A stretch of 23,233 bases of DNA from Ideonella sp. (GTDB taxonomy: Bacteria; Pseudomonadota; Gammaproteobacteria; Burkholderiales; Burkholderiaceae_C). The notes beneath the pieces are model-generated. The model saw only the letters and a list, made by a program, of their open reading frames with translations, did no database searches and was not told the origin of the DNA. The position numbers and the translations under genes are program-made. The stretch covers positions 1 through 23,233 of the forward strand of contig JADKIA010000011.1 of assembly GCA_016721465.1 (NCBI GenBank). The letters run 5' to 3'. Below, piece after piece: positions 14,595 to 21,881 of this stretch (the stretch's first letter is position 1; every line of letters begins with the position of its first letter).

Positions 14595-16708
14595 GCGGCG
14601 TCCTTCACGAGCTCGGCCTTCAATGATTCGAATTCGGCATCGGCGTCCAGCGTGCGCCGCGTGGTGGACAAGGCGGCCCGCACACGCGTGCCGCCTTCGA
14701 TGGGCTGCAGCCAGATCCACAGCCGGCGCTCGCGAATGTAGAGCATGGCGAACACCCCCAGGATCAGCAGCACCGCGCCAAGGTACACCAGCTTCTGCCC
14801 CGGTGCCCGCGTGACCTGGAAGACACTGGCCTGCACCTGCGTGAAGTCGTTGAGCTGCAGCAGCACGGGGGCGGGGTAGAACGCGGCGTCGGACAGCGCC
14901 AGCACCGTCTGCTGCATGAAGCGCGCGCTGGCCTCGCCCGCTTGCATCGGCCCCAGGCCGGCCCGCTCGCGCGCCAGCGTGGTCAGCTCGGCCAGGCCGC
15001 CATCGAGCATGCGCAGCAGCAAGCCGGTGATCTGCTCGCGCTCGCTGGCCGGCACGGTGTCTTCCACGAACTGCGCCAGCGCGCTGAGACCGCCGGAGGC
15101 GTCCGTGCCTGGCTTGGCCGCGGCACCCGCGAACACCGTCAGCACGCGCTGGGCGCTGATCTGCAGCTGCTCGGCCATCTGCGGCTGGCCGGTGGGCGTG
15201 GCCTTGGCCACGTAGCGGCGCACGGCCTGGTCGCGCTGGGCCGGGTCGTGCAGCGCCACCTGGATGCGCAGCCAGCCTTCGAGGCCGCCGTGCTCATCGG
15301 CCGGGATGCGCAGGTAGCGAAAGGGCTCGTTCGGGTCTTCGCGCACGCCGGCCAGGAACACCCGCTGCCCGTCCACGTCCACCGGTGCCATGTAGTTGCT
15401 GAACTCGCGTTTCTGGCCGCTGGCGTCCACCAGCTTGTAGTTGAAGGACGGGCCGACGTTGCGCAGCGCTTTCGTGTCGCCCACCGGCTTGGCGCCCGAG
15501 CCCAGGTGCTTGCGCAGCGAATCCACCAGGTCCACCTTGCGCACATCGGTGCGGCGGTCGCCGGCGGCCTCGTCGCGACCGGCCAGGTTCTCGACGTTGA
15601 TCACCCGCAGTGCGCTGAATTCGATGGTTTGCTTCGGCGTGCCCTCGGCCGTCGCCAGCGGCGCCGATTGGCCCACCGTGCCTTGCAGGTCGAAGGGCTG
15701 GCCACCGGCCAGCGGCCAGGCGCGCAGTCTGAGCTGGCTGCCACCGTCGTCGAAACTGCTCTGGTAGAGGTTCATGCCGCGGTGATGAAGGGGCTCGTTC
15801 ACCTTCACCGTGGCGGCCGTCTGCTGGCCGGTGTCGCGGTCGTGGATCACCACCTCGCTGGCGAACAGCTTGGGCATGCCGGTGTCGTAGTACTCGACGA
15901 TGAACTTCTTCAGCTCCACGTCGAAGGGCAGGGGCTGCAGCACGATGCCATCGGACAGGCTGAGGACGGCCGTGCCGGCACGCGCGCCTTCCGGCACCAG
16001 CAGGCTGCCGCGGAAGCTGGGGTTGGTGGGCGACAGCACATGCTGTGCAGGCACGTCCTTGATCAGCCCGGCACCTTGGTAGGCCGCCTTGTCGCCGAGC
16101 GCCATTTGGGCCCGCACGATCAAGTCGCCATCGAGCAGGCCACCCAGGCAGATCAGCACGATGGCCGAGTGCGCCGCCAGGTAGCCCAGCTTGTGCGCCA
16201 TGCCCTTGCGCGCCGCCACCATGGTGCCGCTGTCGCGCACCTGGGCGCGTGCCGTCCAGCCGCGCGCGGCCAGCAGGGCGGACGCGCGCTGCAACGCGGC
16301 CTGCGGTGCCAGCGCCCAATGCACCTGCAGCTTGTGGTGGAAGGCGGCGAGCGAGCTCTCGCGGAGGCTTTCCTTGTGGCTGCGCAGCTCCTGCAGGACC
16401 TTGGGCGTGTTGCGCGCGATGCACAGGCTCGTGGAAGTGACCAGGAAAGCCATGATCAGCAGGAACCACCAGGCGCTGTAGACGCTGTACAGCCCCACGG
16501 TGCCGAACACCTCGGCCCAGAACGGACCGAACTGGTTGACGTAGCTGTTGTAGGGCTCGTGCTGCTTGACGACCGTGCCGATGACCGAGGCGATGCAGAT
16601 CAGCGTGAGCAGCGCAATGGCAAAGCGCATCGACGACAGCAGCTCGACCAGTTCGCGCCCGGTGCGGGCCGGCGGTCGACCCGGGGCGCCGGAGGATGCG
16701 GATGACAT
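14591..16708 (-). CDS. resB: ResB (Ccs1-type) cytochrome c biogenesis protein
   Basis: Inner-membrane partner of CcsB in System II cytochrome c maturation; together they are the haem exporter and cytochrome c synthase. The 705-residue product begins MSSASSGAPG and has three N-terminal membrane segments (about residues 29-47, 79-97 and 173-193), a periplasmic domain of about 440 residues, and a fourth segment near 639-657 (LVYLGAVLLILGVFAMLY). His180 lies in the third segment (AAHSAIVLI), where ResB/Ccs1 proteins have a conserved haem-path histidine. Conserved early text is SMRFAIALLTLICIASVIGT and VVKQHEPYNSYV. The YIRERRLW motif follows the last helix. The length is at the long end, as usual in betaproteobacteria. 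The stop overlaps the ccsB start (ATGA). A terminator separates it from cytochrome c4 upstream, so resB-ccsB should have its own promoter. Frame is clean. Confidence 0.93.
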   Translation of the reverse strand: MSSASSGAPGRPPARTGRELVELLSSMRFAIALLTLICIASVIGTVVKQHEPYNSYVNQFGPFWAEVFGTVGLYSVYSAWWFLLIMAFLVTSTSLCIARNTPKVLQELRSHKESLRESSLAAFHHKLQVHWALAPQAALQRASALLAARGWTARAQVRDSGTMVAARKGMAHKLGYLAAHSAIVLICLGGLLDGDLIVRAQMALGDKAAYQGAGLIKDVPAQHVLSPTNPSFRGSLLVPEGARAGTAVLSLSDGIVLQPLPFDVELKKFIVEYYDTGMPKLFASEVVIHDRDTGQQTAATVKVNEPLHHRGMNLYQSSFDDGGSQLRLRAWPLAGGQPFDLQGTVGQSAPLATAEGTPKQTIEFSALRVINVENLAGRDEAAGDRRTDVRKVDLVDSLRKHLGSGAKPVGDTKALRNVGPSFNYKLVDASGQKREFSNYMAPVDVDGQRVFLAGVREDPNEPFRYLRIPADEHGGLEGWLRIQVALHDPAQRDQAVRRYVAKATPTGQPQMAEQLQISAQRVLTVFAGAAAKPGTDASGGLSALAQFVEDTVPASEREQITGLLLRMLDGGLAELTTLARERAGLGPMQAGEASARFMQQTVLALSDAAFYPAPVLLQLNDFTQVQASVFQVTRAPGQKLVYLGAVLLILGVFAMLYIRERRLWIWLQPIEGGTRVRAALSTTRRTLDADAEFESLKAELVKDAA

Positions 16709-16742
16709 GGGGGCGAATTATCCCGGTGCGCGCCGCGGACAA
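16709..16742 (-). promoter_or_regulatory. Candidate resB promoter with very short leader
   Basis: On the minus strand GATAAT (16722-16717) ends eight bases before the resB ATG, and no Shine-Dalgarno sequence is visible in between. If this is a -10 box, transcription would start at or beside the ATG, giving a leaderless or near-leaderless mRNA. A TTCTTG-like -35 lies about 17 bases upstream, immediately after the cytochrome c4 terminator. The -35 is poor, so confidence is low. Confidence 0.3.
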
Positions 16743-16772
16743 GAAAAAAGGCCGGTCAGCGACCGGCCTTTG
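16743..16772 (-). terminator. Rho-independent terminator of cytochrome c4
   Basis: On the minus strand an 11-bp perfect inverted repeat, AAAGGCCGGTC/GACCGGCCTTT with a 3-base loop (16747-16771), is followed by a run of six T residues and then CTTGT. It starts about 24 bases after the cytochrome c4 stop and ends before resB. This is a textbook intrinsic terminator. The A-rich side also makes it partly bidirectional in form. Confidence 0.9.
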
Positions 16773-16794
16773 CGTTGGGCGAGCGCGAACCGGC

Positions 16795-17412
16795 TCAGCG
16801 CAGCCCGGCCATGTAGTCGGCCACGGCCTTGATTTCCTTGTCGCTCATGCGCGCAGCGATGGTCAGCATCATCGGGGCATTGCCGCGGGTGCCGGCACGG
16901 AAGGCGACCAGCTGCGCTTCGGTGTAGTCGGCGTGCTGGCCCGCCAGGCGCGGGAACTGGGACGGGATGCCGGCACCCGTGGGGCTGTGGCAGCCGGCGC
17001 AGGCAGGCACCTGCTTGGCCATGATGCCGCCGCGGTAGATCTTCTCGCCCAGCAGCACCGTGTCCTTGCCCTTGCTGAAGCCGGGCTTGGCCTCCTTGCT
17101 GGCATAGAACGCGGTGACGTTGCGGATGTCCTCGTCGGTCAATGTGGACGCCATGCCGGTCATCACCGGGTTGGCGCGCTTGCCGGACTTGAATTCGTGC
17201 AGTTGCTTGGCCAGGTAGTCGGCGTGCTGGCCGGCGATGATGGGGTTGGCGGGCACGCCGCGCGAGCCATCGGCCGTGTGGCAGGCGCCACAGACCTGGG
17301 TGGATTTCTCCTGGCCCTTGGCCAGATCGGCCTTGGCGGGCGCCTTGGCTTCATTGGCAAACGAGGGCGCAGCGAGGGCGGCGAGCAGCGTCAGGGCAAG
17401 CAGCGACTTCAT
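16795..17412 (-). CDS. Dihaem cytochrome c4-type protein
   Basis: Periplasmic electron carrier of the cytochrome c4 family, typically an electron donor to haem-copper oxidases. The 205-residue precursor starts at the ATG at 17412 (MKSLLALTLL) with a clear Sec signal peptide, likely cleaved after SFA at residue 19. Two haem-attachment sites are seen: CGACH (residues 41-45) and CAGCH (138-142), one per domain. Each domain has a likely distal methionine: NPVMTGMA (about 81-88) and NAPMMLTIA in the C-terminal domain. The repeated IAGQHADYLAKQL and LAGQHADYTEAQL segments show the internal duplication typical of c4. A longer open frame begins 63 bases upstream but would remove the signal peptide from the N-terminus, so I rejected it. 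It diverges from engB across 50 bases and is closed by a strong terminator before resB. It is a natural client of ResB/CcsB. Confidence 0.93.
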   Translation of the reverse strand: MKSLLALTLLAALAAPSFANEAKAPAKADLAKGQEKSTQVCGACHTADGSRGVPANPIIAGQHADYLAKQLHEFKSGKRANPVMTGMASTLTDEDIRNVTAFYASKEAKPGFSKGKDTVLLGEKIYRGGIMAKQVPACAGCHSPTGAGIPSQFPRLAGQHADYTEAQLVAFRAGTRGNAPMMLTIAARMSDKEIKAVADYMAGLR

Positions 17413-17462
17413 GTCGTGGGACCTTGGGAGTTTGGGCAAACCCGCAGATTTTACAATGCTCC
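17413..17462. promoter_or_regulatory. Compact divergent promoter region, cytochrome c4 / engB
   Basis: Only 50 bases separate the two start codons. On the plus strand TACAAT (17452-17457) ends five bases before the engB ATG. On the minus strand the overlapping TAAAAT (17456-17451), preceded by TTG, would be a -10 box giving a leader of about 30 bases for cytochrome c4. A small palindrome, GTTTG-GG-CAAAC (17430-17441), lies between. No good -35 hexamer is visible for engB at standard spacing. The two -10 candidates share the same bases, so the promoters may compete. Confidence 0.45.
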
Positions 17463-18150
17463 ATGACCAACCCACCCGATACCCTGAGTCCGGACGAGCG
17501 CGAGGCGCTCGCGTGGACCCAGAGCGCGCGATTTCTCACCACGGCCAGCCAGCTCAATCAGCTGCCGCCGCCGGGCCTGCCGGAGATCGCTTTCGTGGGC
17601 CGCAGCAACGCCGGCAAGTCCACCGCGATCAACACCCTGGCGCAACATCGGCGCCTGGCCTTCGCGTCCAAGACGCCCGGCCGCACCCAGCACATCAACC
17701 TGTTCCACGTCGGCCCGGCCGATGCGCCCGACGCGCTGTGGGCCGACCTGCCCGGCTACGGCTACGCGGCCGTGGCGCGTGGCGCCAAGCTGCGCTGGCA
17801 GGAGGTGATGGCCGACTACCTGGCGCACCGCCACGCACTGTCGGGCATCGTGATGATGGTGGATTCGCGCCACGGTTTCACGCCGCTGGACCTGCAGTTG
17901 CTGGAATTCATCGGCCCGCGCGTGGCAAAGCGGCGAGGTGAAGCTGCTGGTGCTGCTGACCAAGGCCGACAAGCTCAACCGCAGCGAATCGCAGCGCGCC
18001 TTGGACGACGCGCAAAAGGTGCTGGGCGACCTGGCCACCGACGACACCGACATCAGCGTGGCGCTGTTCTCCGCGCTGTCGCGCAAGGGCCTGGCCGATG
18101 CCGCCCTCACCCTGCGCGGCTGGGTACCCAAGCCGGTGCCGGCCGCCTGA
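17463..18150 (+). CDS. engB: EngB (YihA/YsxC) ribosome biogenesis GTPase, one frameshift
   Basis: Essential cytoplasmic GTPase needed for late assembly of the 50S ribosomal subunit. ATG 17463 opens MTNPPDTLSP. All G motifs are present: G1 GRSNAGKS (residues 46-53), G2 Thr in KTPGRTQ (70-76), G3 DLPGYG (95-100), G4 TKAD and G5 SAL near the end. The frame breaks at AAA 17927-17929: removing one A restores RVASGEVKLLVLLTKAD and leads to the TGA at 18148-18150, giving 228 residues, normal for the family. As written, the protein would lose G4 and G5. Because engB is essential in studied bacteria, a sequence error in the A-run is the likely cause. No ribosome-binding site lies between the TACAAT box and the ATG, which hints at a leaderless message. 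Divergent from cytochrome c4; convergent with the patatin gene. Confidence 0.92.
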
Positions 18151-18233
18151 GCCGTTCATGAGCAAGTGGTGCTTGGCCACTTTGCCTGATCCCCACAGGG
18201 GACGGGCGCCGCATGGCGGCGTCCTCGGGGCGC
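18151..18233. terminator. Short convergent intergenic region with weak hairpin
   Basis: This 83-base gap lies between the stops of engB (plus) and the patatin gene (minus). A 6-bp inverted repeat, AAGTGG/CCACTT with a 7-base loop (18164-18182), is followed by a single T and could be a weak terminator for engB. A second imperfect GC-rich repeat around GCGCCGC-ATG-GCGGCG (about 18207-18222) could act in the opposite direction. Neither has a good T-tract. Confidence 0.3.
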
Positions 18234-20476
18234 TCAGGGGCGCCCGATGAACAAGGCCAGCCCGGTGCTGCCTTGCGGGGCATAGGTGATGCCCAGGAAG
18301 AGCGGGCCCACACCCGTGTCGGCGCCGATGAACAGGCTGGCCCCGGTGCGCAGCCGCGTCAGTCGGATGTCCGAGCTCTGCACCCAGGCGTTGCCGGCCT
18401 CCAGCGTGCCGCCGACGAAGAATCCGCGCGTCAACGCAGGTGTCTGGCTCAGGCGGCGGTACCAGGTGAGCCGCGCGAACAGCACGTCGTTGCCGGAAAG
18501 CTGCCCCGCCTGGTAGCCCGACAGCTGGTGAAAGCCGCCCAGGGCATAGCGCTCGATGCCGGCCGGGTTGCCCTGGTCGGCGATCTGCAACTGAGCATGG
18601 AGGTTGAGCGTGTGCGCTCCCCAGGTGCGCACGGCCGTGCCTTCGGCCTCCAGACGGTTGAAGTTGCCGCTGAGCGTGCCGCTGCGGCGGCCGGCCCACA
18701 CCTGGGCCTCGCCGCGGTAGCCACTTTGCGGAAAGCTGGCGAAGTCGAGTTGATCCACCACCACGCGGGCACGCAGCGCATCCTCGATCCAGCTCACGCG
18801 CTGGTTGAAACCGGTGTAGTCGGTGCTGAACAGTTGCGGCACCGTGCGCAGTATCAGGGCGCGACCAGCCCAGGCGCAGTTCACCGAAATCGCCCCAGGG
18901 TTGGCCGAGATCGGCACCGATGACGAACTGATTGCGGCGAAAGATGGCCATTCGTCGCCGGTGGCCGGGTTGTAGCGCGAGATGCGGTTGCGCTCCAATC
19001 CGGCATAGCCGGACACGAACCAGTCGTCTGCCGTGGACGCGGTCCAGTTCAGCGGGCGGTACAGCTCGGTGAAGAGCCGGCACCTCGCCGATCTGCAGGC
19101 GGTTTGCGCCACTCGGTGCCGTTGCGCGTGAGCCAGTGGCGGTTGTGGCTGACCTTCAGGTTGAAGGCGCTGCGGCCGCGGAAGTCGGTGCTCAGGTCCA
19201 GACCGGCGTGCGGGTAGTTTCGGACCCCAGGCTTGTCTTCCAGGTCGAACACGGGCCGTCGGCGCCGGCCTCACGCAGCAGTTGGTAGTCGGCTCCGTGT
19301 AGTCGCCACCGCTGGCCAGGCGGCGCGTGTCGCGTTCGGCCTGGGCAATGTCGAAGGCTGGCCGGCCCGGTTTCCGGCATGGGCAACAGGCGCTCTGGGT
19401 TGGTGATCGCTGTGCCTTCCGATGCGCACGAAGCTCAGCAGCGGCTTGCCGACATCCGGCGTCGGGGGCGCGGAGCGCCGACCGCGTAGGCCGCCGCATC
19501 CACGCCCAGCAGCGCCAGCTTGTCGCTGCGGCCCCAGGCGCCAGCCATGCCGAGCGCGATGAAGCGGCCGACCTCGTTGAAGTCGCTCGAGGTGAGCGTG
19601 CCCGGCGAGGGCGCGATCAGCACGTCGCGCGGCGTGAGCGTGGCCAGGCCTGCGCAGCTGTTCTGCTCGGTGAGGATGTTGACCATCTGCGTGGTCAGGC
19701 CGACGGCCGAATTGAAGGTCTCGCGGCCGGCCAGCGGCGTGCCGATGTTGACCACGATGACGATGTCCGCGCCCAGCGCGCGGGCCACGTCCACCGGCGT
19801 GTTGTTGACCAGGCCACCGTCGCCCAGGATGCGGCCGTCCACATCGGTGGGCGAGAACACGCCGGGCACGCTCATCGACGAGCGCAACGCCAGCGCCAGG
19901 TCGCCGCTGTCCATCACCACGGGCTGACCGGTTTCCGCGTCGGTGGCCCGGCTCGGAAGGGGTGGGCAGCTCGTCGAAGCGGGCCACGTCGCGCACCGGC
20001 GGCGTGTAGTGGCGCAGCAACGATTCGAGCCCGCGGCTGGAGACGGCGCCCTGTGGCGTGCGCAACTCGCCATCGCGCACTCCCAGCTCCAGCAACGCCG
20101 AGATCTCGGAGTCCTCTTCCTTGCGGCGTTGCGACAGCAGCGGCCCGCTCGATGCGATTGGCGAAGACCTGGTCCCAGCGCACGGCGAGCAGCTCGCGCT
20201 CCAGCTCGTCGGCGCGCATGCCCGCTGGCGTACAGACCGCCGACGATGGCGCCCATGGACGCACCCGCGATCACGTCGATCGGCGCTCCTGCAGCTCTTC
20301 CAGCACCTTGAGCACGCCCACGTGCGCCAGGCCGCGCGCGCCGCCGCCCGACAACACCAGGCCGATGCGCGGGCGCTGTGGCGCGCGCGGCCCCGGATCT
20401 TTACGGCGTGGCTTGCCATCGCCACGCCCAGGCAGCCCAGCAACACTCCGGCGAGTCCGGCGAGGCGCGCGCGCAT
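18234..20476 (-). CDS. Patatin-like phospholipase fused to Omp85-type barrel (PlpD-like), frameshifted
   Basis: Predicted outer-membrane or secreted lipid acyl hydrolase, about 747 codons. ATG 20476 opens MRARLAGLAGVLLGCLG, a signal peptide. Patatin signs: oxyanion motif GGGARGLAHVGVLKVLEEL (about 20331-20290), nucleophile elbow GASMGAIVGGLYASG (about 20270-20225), and the Asp of the dyad in LGDGGLVNNTPVDVARALGAD (about 19830-19770). The remainder reads as one POTRA-like stretch (QPFDIAQAERDTRRLASGGDY) and a beta-barrel rich in alternating aromatic and polar residues, ending GVGPLFLGITYAPQGSTGLALFIGRP. This domain order matches Pseudomonas aeruginosa PlpD, the prototype of type Vd autotransporters. 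Frame changes occur near 18855, 19085, 19290, 19440, 19960, 20150, 20225, 20285 and 20390, becoming denser toward the window end, while motifs stay conserved, so errors are likely. The start overlaps the upstream gene's stop as TGATG, indicating coupling. Confidence 0.82.
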
Positions 20477-21770
20477 CAGGCGCCGACGTTCAGGCGTTGC
20501 ATCCCGCGGCTGGCCGCGTCGCGCACCAGCGAGCCTGCTTGATAGGCGCGGGCCTGTGTCCAGCGCCCACGTCGATGGGCTGGCGCGCGCACCGCCGCCG
20601 GATGCGGTCGATGGCGGGCCGGCGGCGGCGATGCCCTGGTCGAGCGCATGCCGCTCGAAGGCCACCAGTCGGCCGGTGCCCCATTCGAAGGCGCGCAGCG
20701 GTGACCCCGGTCTTCGCTCCCAGGTGGTCCACCAGCTGGCGGCAATAGGCTCAGGCAACTCTCGGCATCGGCGGCGGGTGCCGCCTCGATCATAAGCCCA
20801 GCTGGTCCATGAAGCGCCACACCGGGTGGTCGTAGGACTCGAGCATGGCCGGGTCGCGCACACCGCCCGCATCGCGGCGGGCTGCAGGCGCAGCACCAGC
20901 GGGATGGCGGGCGCGGCAGGCGCCTTGCCGGCCTGATGGCGTCGAACAGGCGCGTGATCAGTTCCACCAGTTGCGGGTCGACCCCTGCGCGCGCCGCGGG
21001 CCTGCAGCAGCGCCGCGAGCGTCGCGCCCTCGTCCAGGGCATCGGCATCCGCGGCGCAGCTCGCTCAGCTGTTGCGGGTTCAGCGCCGTGCCGTTCGGCA
21101 GATCCAGCCTGCCGCGCGTGGTGGCGCCCAGCACGATGGTGCGGTAGTCGCGGGCCTCGACGCCCTGCTCTTCCCGGACGCCTGCAGGCGGCCGCCCTGG
21201 ACTCTGGCGAAGCGTCTTCAGGACAGGGCTGGCGACGTCACGCATGAAGGCGGCTTGCGGTCGCACGCGACAGGGGCACGCCGCTGACGCCCACCCACAA
21301 CGGGCGCACGCCCCGCTCCGGGCGGAAGGAGTTGGTGTGCGCGCGACGTTCAGGTCATCCACCAGCGCCGGGAGGTGAGGGCCTGCCGCTCGCTCAGTTC
21401 GAACTCAACCGCCAATTTGACCGCTCGACGGCCCTCGTGACCGCCGACGTCGGACGCCGACCTCGTCCTCGTCGGACCAGCGCACTCCAGCTGGCCGGGG
21501 CGCACCGGCGCTCGCCTGGGGGCAGTCCCCGCTGATCTCGGCGCGGGACCAGTTGCGCAACTCGCGTCACGGCATCGTTGACCAGGACGCGGCGATGGCG
21601 CGCCTTCACGGGCACCGGATCGGCACTCGCGCGGCCGCCGCCGGCGTGGTGCCGCCGCCGCTGCTCGACGACGGCGTCGACGACCTGGTCAGCGCGAGCG
21701 GCGCACGAAGCTCGTCGTCAACGAAGTCCGCGGGAGGGGCTGGGGTCGTGGGGGCGGAGGTGCGCGCCGA
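20476..21770 (-). CDS. Unidentified protein, possibly DUF1631-like, heavily frameshifted
   Basis: A coding region with conserved-looking segments but no single frame. In order: ALVDDLNVART (about 21375-21335), PQAAFMRDVASPVLKTLRQ, DYRTIVLGATTRGRLDLPNG then TALNPQQLSELR (about 21150-21060), VDPQLVELITRLFDAI (about 20985-20940), LRLQPAAMRAV, then after shifts ESYDHPVWRFMDQL-like and MIEAAPAADAESCLSLL (about 20845-20750), GTGRLVAFERHALDQG, and RDAASRGMQRLNVGA with TGA at 20478-20476. The segment Leu-Phe-Asp-Ala-Ile, then a Leu-Gln pair, then HPVWRFMDQL is reminiscent of DUF1631 proteins, whose function is unknown; I hold this loosely, and the region is shorter than full-length DUF1631 proteins. 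The start is not determined. No signal peptide or membrane segment is evident. It is coupled to the patatin gene by a TGATG overlap and lies downstream of groEL beyond a terminator. Confidence 0.45.
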
Positions 21771-21802
21771 TTATGGTGTGTCCACGCAGGCGTGTCGATG
21801 TC

Positions 21803-21830
21803 GCAAAAGGCCGCCCGAAGGCGGCCCTTG
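21803..21830 (-). terminator. Rho-independent terminator of groEL with UUCG loop
   Basis: On the minus strand a perfect 7-bp stem GGCCGCC/GGCGGCC encloses the loop TTCG (21809-21826) and is followed by four T residues. UUCG is an exceptionally stable RNA tetraloop. It lies about 55 bases beyond the probable groEL stop, so it should end the groEL transcript. The stem is intact although flanking sequence is poor. Confidence 0.85.
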
Positions 21831-21881
21831 CTGACTCGAGGTCGACTTGCTTGCAGGGCGCCAGTCTCGAGCGCGTGGACC

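Noticed and set aside
14595..14720. Longer N-terminus for ccsB, starting at 14720
   Set aside because: It would lie inside resB coding sequence and adds Arg/His-rich text; the ATG at 14594 overlaps the resB stop as ATGA.
17413..17475. Longer N-terminus for cytochrome c4
   Set aside because: It would bury the Sec signal peptide that begins exactly at the ATG at 17412.
21480..21800. Separate genes in the GC-rich stretch upstream of the unidentified gene
   Set aside because: Short open frames here on both strands lack ribosome-binding sites and domains; the stretch is probably the frameshifted beginning of the gene ending at 20476.
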